Of a stretch of DNA of 6,790 bases, positions 1-3,807 are shown in pieces. The DNA lies in assembly GCA_002292185.1 (NCBI GenBank), contig DBBL01000075.1, forward strand, positions 1-6,790, written 5' to 3'. The DNA is from Akkermansiaceae bacterium UBA985. Its GTDB lineage: Bacteria > Verrucomicrobiota > Verrucomicrobiia > Verrucomicrobiales > Akkermansiaceae. A program made the position numbers and the translations under genes. The notes beneath the pieces were generated by a model, which did not search any database, was not told the DNA's origin, and was given only the letters and a program-made list of their open reading frames with translations. How positions within the stretch are numbered: position 1 is the first letter of the stretch; each line of letters begins with the position of its first letter.

Positions 1-472
1 ATCCCATGTCGAGCATGCGGTCCACTTCGTCAAGAATGAGTATTTTGATAGCACCAAAACGCATGGTGCCTCGGTAAAAGTGGTCAACGAGTCTGCCGGG
101 TGTGGCGACGACAATATCGGCACTTTTCATTTGCTCATCTTGTTGACCGTAGCCAACACCTCCATAGATGAGGGCTACCTTACAGCCGGTGTGTTTGCCG
201 TAATGTTCAAACTGCTCAGCAACCTGATGGGCCAGTTCACGAGTAGGCTCGAGCACCAGAATCTGGGGCTTACCGAGAGGTTTGATTTGAGAAAGTGAGG
301 GCAGGGCGAAGGCGGCAGTTTTGCCTGTGCCTGTTTGTGAGGCTCCAATCACATCCTTACCTTCGAGTATCAGGGGGATCGCTTTAGCTTGGATAGGGGT
401 GGGGTTTTCGTAGCCGGATTCAGTAACTGCTGAGAGGACGGCTTCGGAAAGTCCGAGATCGGAGAATGACAT
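1..472 (-). CDS. DEAD-box RNA helicase, RhlE-like, N-terminal part (runs off the left edge)
   Basis: ATP-dependent RNA helicase of superfamily 2, expected to unwind short RNA duplexes in the cytoplasm during ribosome assembly, mRNA decay or cold adaptation. The ATG is at 470-472, and 157 residues are visible before the window ends inside RecA domain 1. Motifs in order: Q-motif GYENPTPIQ (about 20-28), Walker A/motif I ASQTGTGKT (44-52), motif Ia PTREL (76-80), a GG motif in YGGVGYG (about 103-109), motif Ib TPGR (124-127), and motif II DEVD (148-151) followed by RMLDMG. Motif II reads D-E-V-D instead of D-E-A-D. The short N-terminus, starting MSFSDLGLS, and the RMLDMG sequence are typical of the RhlE group, but the C-terminal half that would settle the subgroup is not in the window. 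No Shine-Dalgarno motif precedes the ATG; a C-rich TACCCC lies just upstream. It is the third gene in a row on this strand, 124 bp after the 483-aa gene, and may have its own promoter. Confidence 0.95.
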   Translation of the reverse strand, partial: MSFSDLGLSEAVLSAVTESGYENPTPIQAKAIPLILEGKDVIGASQTGTGKTAAFALPSLSQIKPLGKPQILVLEPTRELAHQVAEQFEHYGKHTGCKVALIYGGVGYGQQDEQMKSADIVVATPGRLVDHFYRGTMRFGAIKILILDEVDRMLDMG

Positions 473-596
473 GCAAATTGGGGTAGATGCTTTGTCTGCT
501 GCTGTAAAGGTAAATACCGCGTTTGCAGGCTGCCCCTTGCCGATGGGGCTTCCAATTTTAGCCGTCTGGATGATGTGAGCCTGAGCTCAGAAGCGA
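473..596. other. Intergenic leader upstream of the helicase gene
   Basis: This 124-bp gap lies between the stop of the 483-aa gene and the helicase ATG. It holds a 5-bp inverted repeat, GCCCC (532-536) and GGGGC (545-549), with an 8-nt loop, and a perfect 10-bp palindrome CTGAGCTCAG (581-590) just after the upstream gene's stop codon. Neither is followed by a T-run on the minus strand, so no intrinsic terminator is called and read-through into the helicase is possible. No convincing -35/-10 pair was found. Structured leaders that control helicase expression are known for some DEAD-box genes, but nothing here proves one. Confidence 0.4.
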
Positions 597-2048
597 TTAA
601 TTTGGGCTCGCTAGAGACTGGATGAGTAAGCAGCACTCCAGCATAGGCTGGAGGATTCTCAAATGAACCTCGTTGTTGTCTTCAAGTGATTTGCCAAGGC
701 GGTCTTCCACTTGGGACAAAACATAATCAAGATCAGATTGTAAAACGGTGTTGGGTGAACCGTGTACGATGGCAGTAAGAATGGTGTGCTTACCGGGGCG
801 AATGACCAGCTGGCGGTCGTCTTCCCATTTGATCATGCAGCCTTCACCGATGGTAATATTTGCGGCTTTGGTGGCAATTTTTCTAATGGTGCCCTCTACT
901 TTAGATGATTTGGCATGGCGTGCTGGATTATGGCTGGCGTATGAAATCAGCGAGCGTGTTTGTGGGCGCAGCAGGAAAACCTCTTCCACCTGGTATCTGC
1001 GGGTTTGATTAAATAGAACATCATCGTATGTGCGGCTACTCATCAGTGCGCGCAATTTCCATGCGAATTTATCCCATCCGGAGATATCGCGGAACGGGCT
1101 GGCCTCGGTCATTTGTTCGGCGATAGCTCTGCGCACAGTGCTCCGAAGCATGGGCTCAAGGTAGCCGTGGATGCTATGCGTCGGTGCATAAAGGAAGTGG
1201 TCAATGCTTGGCTCAATCAGTGGGCGTAATGCATCCTGTAAATCCTTGTCTGTGAATTTAGACGCTTTGCTCTCTGCCGTTTTTAGGGGCTGCGTTTCAG
1301 CAAAGGGGATGTTTGTCTGGGTATACTCTGAATGACTTGGGGCTCTGTTTGGCGAAGATGGCGCTTGCGCCTCAGTAGGCTCATCGTCTTGAACAGGGAC
1401 GGTGTCAAAAGGACTGGTTTCAGAAGGGGTATCCTCTAAGGGCGGTTTGTTACTGCGGATTTTAGCAACGAGATCTGCCGCGATGAAGGGGTGGGTGTCT
1501 GTGGCGGCCGCTGGTTTTTGATGCGGACTCTCACTTTTGATCTGCAGGTTGCTGCTTTCTTGGGGTGAGTCCTCTGAGGAGGACGTTTTATCAAGCTGAG
1601 GAAAGCCGATGGCGGTATTATCTTGGGGAGTCTGGTGAGATATATCGGGTTCCCAGCTGTGTTCGGATTCTTGGCCTTTTGAATGACGGCTTAGTGATTT
1701 TTCTGCGGGTAGTGGAGTCAGCGTGGCTGAGGTTTCATGCGCTTGATCCTGATGATCTTGTAAGCTGCTGGAAATCAGAGATGCCATCGTCCGCATAGGC
1801 GGCAGTTCGGGGAGTTGGTCTGCATTGCTGCCTAAGTTCGGCGTTGCTCCATGGCGAGTGTCTTCTGCTAATGAGGGTGCAGGTATCGCTGGAATATTAT
1901 TGAATTGGGTATGCCAGCTTTTTCTCAGAGATGAGAGGTCGGGGAAGGCAGGCGCCAGTGATGCCCTCGCACCGCGTGCTCGAGAACCTGGAGTTGATTC
2001 ATGATGCGGTGGGTCACCGGTTGAAAAACTGGCTGGCTCTATGGGCAC
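597..2048 (-). CDS. Disordered-N-terminus protein with a folded domain like the cytosolic part of OmpA-type envelope proteins
   Basis: A 483-aa protein with no named function. Residues 1 to about 262 are rich in Ser, Pro, Thr, Glu and Gln with little hydrophobic content, and look intrinsically disordered. Residues 263-483 look folded. This part includes a helical stretch with LRPLIEPSID (274-283) and LEPMLRSTVRRAIAEQM (297-313), then RYQVEEVFLLRPQTRSLIS (351-369), and then an alpha/beta stretch with RQLVIRPGKH and AIVHGSP. From memory, this order matches the cytosolic region of long OmpA-domain proteins (patterns like 'L.PIMG..IR..I.EA', 'YRVE..FLIHR.TGLLI', 'G....L..VI.G.PP'), but there is no membrane segment or OmpA domain here. 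The start is a GTG at 2046-2048; the frame upstream closes at a TGA near 2099 with no other usable start, and there is no Shine-Dalgarno motif. A later in-frame ATG (residue 85) is possible. It lies 67 bp behind the coiled-coil gene, probably in one transcript. The stop is TAA. Confidence 0.85.
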   Translation of the reverse strand: MPIEPASFSTGDPPHHESTPGSRARGARASLAPAFPDLSSLRKSWHTQFNNIPAIPAPSLAEDTRHGATPNLGSNADQLPELPPMRTMASLISSSLQDHQDQAHETSATLTPLPAEKSLSRHSKGQESEHSWEPDISHQTPQDNTAIGFPQLDKTSSSEDSPQESSNLQIKSESPHQKPAAATDTHPFIAADLVAKIRSNKPPLEDTPSETSPFDTVPVQDDEPTEAQAPSSPNRAPSHSEYTQTNIPFAETQPLKTAESKASKFTDKDLQDALRPLIEPSIDHFLYAPTHSIHGYLEPMLRSTVRRAIAEQMTEASPFRDISGWDKFAWKLRALMSSRTYDDVLFNQTRRYQVEEVFLLRPQTRSLISYASHNPARHAKSSKVEGTIRKIATKAANITIGEGCMIKWEDDRQLVIRPGKHTILTAIVHGSPNTVLQSDLDYVLSQVEDRLGKSLEDNNEVHLRILQPMLECCLLIQSLASPN

Positions 2049-2133
2049 TTTAAAGTAAGGGAAGGGTGGGGGCTCAGAGGCTGAGAAGCGTGTCGATCAC
2101 ACGTTCGATCAATGATCAAACCTTAGTGTGATC
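2049..2133 (-). repeat. Two stem-loops between the coiled-coil gene and the 483-aa gene
   Basis: A perfect 8-bp inverted repeat, GATCACAC (2095-2102) and GTGTGATC (2126-2133), encloses a second helix. Read on the minus strand, TTTGATC and GATCGAA pair around an ATT loop, with one G-U pair. The structure spans the stop codon of the coiled-coil gene (2116-2118) and contains four GATC sites in 39 bp. A smaller hairpin, CTCAG-AGG-CTGAG (2073-2085), follows downstream. No T-run follows either hairpin on the minus strand; a C-rich tract does. They are therefore better read as an intercistronic processing, stability or attenuation element than as an intrinsic terminator. The base pairing is seen directly; any function is inference. 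Confidence 0.5.
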
Positions 2134-2904
2134 ATCATTCTTAGGGTAGACGTCTGGGCTGATGAGTTTGGGCAGGCCGTGTGGGTCTTGAGTGCTCGAG
2201 CTTACACTTGGTGTAACAGGGGAGTTGCTGGATTCCATCGTCGGGCTGATCCCAGTCAGAGATCCTAAATTTGGCCTTGGCATAGATGGTCCTGCGTAAT
2301 TACTCGGAGTGATATTTGTGGGGCTGGTTGCTGTGTCTCCCATGGCGGCGCTAGCAATACGAGCTAGGCGGTTGCCAAGTTCGTCGCGATCTACTTTTTG
2401 ATCGCTGAGTGCCGAGATTTGCTCATCCATGCGGTGCTTCCATTGCTGGATTTCACGGTGCATATGCTCCATGATTTGGCGGGAATGAGCATCGATTCGT
2501 GACGTCATTTCGGAACTCAAATTTTCTATTTGTTGGCGAAGGTCTTGGCTCTGGCCGGATTCCTCATCGAAAAGCCGCTGGCTTGTTTGATTCATCTGGT
2601 CGGCAGCCTCGTCTATTTTGTGCACAAGCTCGTTAATTTGTAGCCCGCGTGTGACACTCTCATGCTGTAACTGATGGCGTATATTTTCCGTGGCAACTTG
2701 AAGGTTGTCTTGGGCAGCCTTGTGCTGTTGCTCCGTTTGCTCGAGCTGCTCGTTGACCTTTCGGCTTACAGCTTCATTGCTTTCACGTAATGTTGTTTCG
2801 AGTTTTTCAATGCGCTCATTGACGTGCTGCATATCCTGCCCGATGAGGATTTCACGAATCTTTTCGACTTGTTCAGCGGGGTTGTTTTGGTCCTGAAAAT
2901 CCAT
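2116..2904 (-). CDS. Coiled-coil protein, probable partner of the 483-aa protein
   Basis: A 262-aa soluble protein of unknown function. Residues about 10-165 are strongly helical and rich in Gln, Glu, Arg and Ser with heptad-like spacing (for example RIEKLETTL at 31-39 and QQIENLSSEM at 124-133), indicating a long coiled coil. It is followed by SDQKVDRDELGNRLARIAS (about 167-185), then a Pro/Ser/Thr/Asn-rich disordered tail to residue 262. No signal peptide or membrane segment is visible. The opening EQVEKIREILIGQD (11-24) and the D-R-x-x-L-G-x-x-L element resemble, from memory, parts of the same long OmpA-type proteins that the next gene resembles, so the two may form one split complex. ATG 2902-2904 is preferred. 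The open frame extends to an ATG at 3081, but the extra 59 residues are low-quality sequence crossing the divergent promoter region and overlapping the upstream reach of the sigma gene. There is no Shine-Dalgarno motif. The stop is TGA, inside a stem-loop. Confidence 0.8.
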   Translation of the reverse strand: MDFQDQNNPAEQVEKIREILIGQDMQHVNERIEKLETTLRESNEAVSRKVNEQLEQTEQQHKAAQDNLQVATENIRHQLQHESVTRGLQINELVHKIDEAADQMNQTSQRLFDEESGQSQDLRQQIENLSSEMTSRIDAHSRQIMEHMHREIQQWKHRMDEQISALSDQKVDRDELGNRLARIASAAMGDTATSPTNITPSNYAGPSMPRPNLGSLTGISPTMESSNSPVTPSVSSSTQDPHGLPKLISPDVYPKNDDHTKV

Positions 2905-2977
2905 GGCTGTAATCGCGTTAGAGTTGTTTGTTTTGTGGGGGTGGAAAAGGGGGGAATACCGGCTTGGATTACGTTTT

Positions 2978-3005
2978 AATATAACCAATCGATTTATTAA
3001 TGTAA
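2978..3005 (-). promoter_or_regulatory. Candidate sigma-70-type promoter for the coiled-coil gene
   Basis: Read on the minus strand, a -10-like TATATT (2983 down to 2978, five of six consensus bases) lies 16 nt after a weak -35-like TTACAT (3005 down to 3000). It would start transcription near 2970, giving a leader of about 65 nt. The -35 match is poor and the region is AT-rich, so this is a tentative assignment. Confidence 0.25.
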
Positions 3006-3069
3006 TATCACCATAGTAGGGTCTAAGGTGAAGACTTGTAAATGGATTTTCGTAAGCTTCGCTTTCGTT

Positions 3070-3085
3070 GATAATTGCCATTATC
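3070..3085. promoter_or_regulatory. Perfect dyad GATAAT-N4-ATTATC, possible operator
   Basis: The half-sites GATAAT (3070-3075) and ATTATC (3080-3085) are exact reverse complements separated by TGCC. The dyad sits about 70 bp upstream of the sigma gene's ATG and upstream of the candidate minus-strand promoter, a plausible place for a dimeric regulator. The half-sites recall Fur-type boxes, but the 4-nt spacing does not fit the usual Fur arrangement. Confidence 0.3.
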
Positions 3086-3142
3086 TAAAATCCAGCACTC
3101 ATGTGGTAATTGCTTGTGGATTGTTTATATCGCTGTGTTATA

Positions 3143-3146
3143 GAGG
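3143..3146 (+). promoter_or_regulatory. Ribosome binding site of the sigma factor gene
   Basis: GAGG lies 7 nt before the ATG at 3154-3156. It is the only clear Shine-Dalgarno motif in the window, and it decides the start of the sigma gene in favour of 3154 over an upstream in-frame ATG at 3028. Confidence 0.65.
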
Positions 3147-3153
3147 CAGAGTA

Positions 3154-3807
3154 ATGGCTGATGAGAACAAGGAGGATGCAAAGCTCGTGTCTGCATATGC
3201 GCAGACGCGCAAAAGCTTGATAGCCAAGCTTGATAATTGGGAAGATCAGCGAACGTGGGACGATTTTTACAAAACGTATTGGAAGCTGATTTACGCTGTA
3301 GGCTTAAAGGCTGGCCTCAGGTCTGAGGAGGCTTTCGACGTCGTTCAAGAGACCATTCTCTCTATTGCCAAGCAAAGTAAGAAAAATATGTATGATCCTG
3401 ACAAGGGCTCATTCAAGTCCTGGCTGATGAATATGACGCGCTGGCGTATCAACGATCAATTTAGAAAGCGTAAAAAAGATACGGCCATGAATATCAGCGA
3501 ATGGGAAGACGAGGGACAGCGAGTCGCGGCTGTCGAGCGCATTGAGGACCCTCAAAGCGCAACCTTAGAGCGTTTGTGGGATGTGGAGTGGAAAAATAAT
3601 CTCGCCGACGCCGCTCTGGCTCGAGTGAGGGCACAAGTTTCGCCCAAGCAGTATCAAATATTTGATTGTTACGTTTTACGCGAGTGGGATGCCGCTAAGG
3701 TGCAAGATCGTCTTGGAGTAAGTATGTCGCAAGTCTATCTGGCAAAGCATCGCGTTGGCAAAATACTCAAAAAAGAATTGGCCAGATTAAACGAAGATGC
3801 GGGGTAA
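3154..3807 (+). CDS. ECF-like RNA polymerase sigma factor linked to a Ser/Thr kinase
   Basis: A 217-aa sigma-70 family protein that would direct RNA polymerase to a specific set of promoters. Region 2 spans about 34-108, with EAFDVVQETIL (59-69; core-binding region 2.2) and SFKSWLMNMTRWRINDQFR (86-104; the -10-recognition helix area). A 45-residue acidic linker follows. Region 4 spans about 154-212, with the -35-binding helix-turn-helix around AKVQDRLGVSMSQVYLAKHR (181-200). There is no region 1.1 or region 3, which fits an ECF-type factor. A GAGG ribosome binding site supports the ATG at 3154; the frame open from 3028 encodes an unlikely leader. The last 11 bp overlap the kinase gene, implying translational coupling. 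No anti-sigma gene is adjacent. In kinase-linked ECF systems, such as Vibrio EcfP/PknT, phosphorylation of region 2 activates the factor; by analogy this one may be controlled the same way. Its target promoters are unknown. Confidence 0.93.
   Translation: MADENKEDAKLVSAYAQTRKSLIAKLDNWEDQRTWDDFYKTYWKLIYAVGLKAGLRSEEAFDVVQETILSIAKQSKKNMYDPDKGSFKSWLMNMTRWRINDQFRKRKKDTAMNISEWEDEGQRVAAVERIEDPQSATLERLWDVEWKNNLADAALARVRAQVSPKQYQIFDCYVLREWDAAKVQDRLGVSMSQVYLAKHRVGKILKKELARLNEDAG

Larger units (their letters stand above)
2905..3153. promoter_or_regulatory. Divergent intergenic control region
   Basis: This 249-bp AT-rich region separates the two divergent gene groups and must carry at least one promoter for each direction. 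It holds a candidate minus-strand promoter (2978-3005), a perfect dyad (3070-3085), and two G-runs at 2937-2941 and 2949-2954, which form a C-rich 5' leader in the minus-strand transcript. No clear -35/-10 pair could be assigned to the sigma gene, as would be expected if that gene is read by an alternative sigma factor, possibly its own product. Open frames from both sides extend into this region, but their predicted peptides do not look like real protein. Confidence 0.6.

Noticed and set aside
80..298. 72-residue plus-strand open frame in the helicase region, and similar frames at 748-1008, 1565-1798 and 2705-2896
   Set aside because: All are antisense to supported genes and have no protein-like features of their own.
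532..560. GC hairpin followed by CCAATTTT, read as a plus-strand terminator
   Set aside because: There is no plus-strand gene upstream to terminate, the stem is only 5 bp, and the T-run is short and displaced.
370..636. 88-residue minus-strand open frame spanning the helicase start and the end of the 483-aa gene
   Set aside because: It overlaps two real genes in another frame on the same strand and has no recognisable features.
2935..2954. G-quadruplex
   Set aside because: Only two long G-runs are present (2937-2941 and 2949-2954), with no set of four well-spaced tracts.
2905..3081. N-terminal extension of the coiled-coil gene to an ATG at 3081
   Set aside because: The extra 59 residues show no domain or coiled-coil character, cross the likely promoters, and overlap the upstream open frame of the sigma gene on the other strand. 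The ATG at 2904 starts right where the protein-like sequence begins.
3070..3085. Fur box
   Set aside because: The half-sites are similar, but the 4-nt spacer fits neither the 7-1-7 nor the 6-6-1-6 arrangement. Kept only as an unassigned dyad.
3028..3153. Upstream start of the sigma gene at 3028, giving a hydrophobic 42-residue leader
   Set aside because: Sigma factors do not carry such leaders, and a GAGG ribosome binding site correctly precedes the ATG at 3154.
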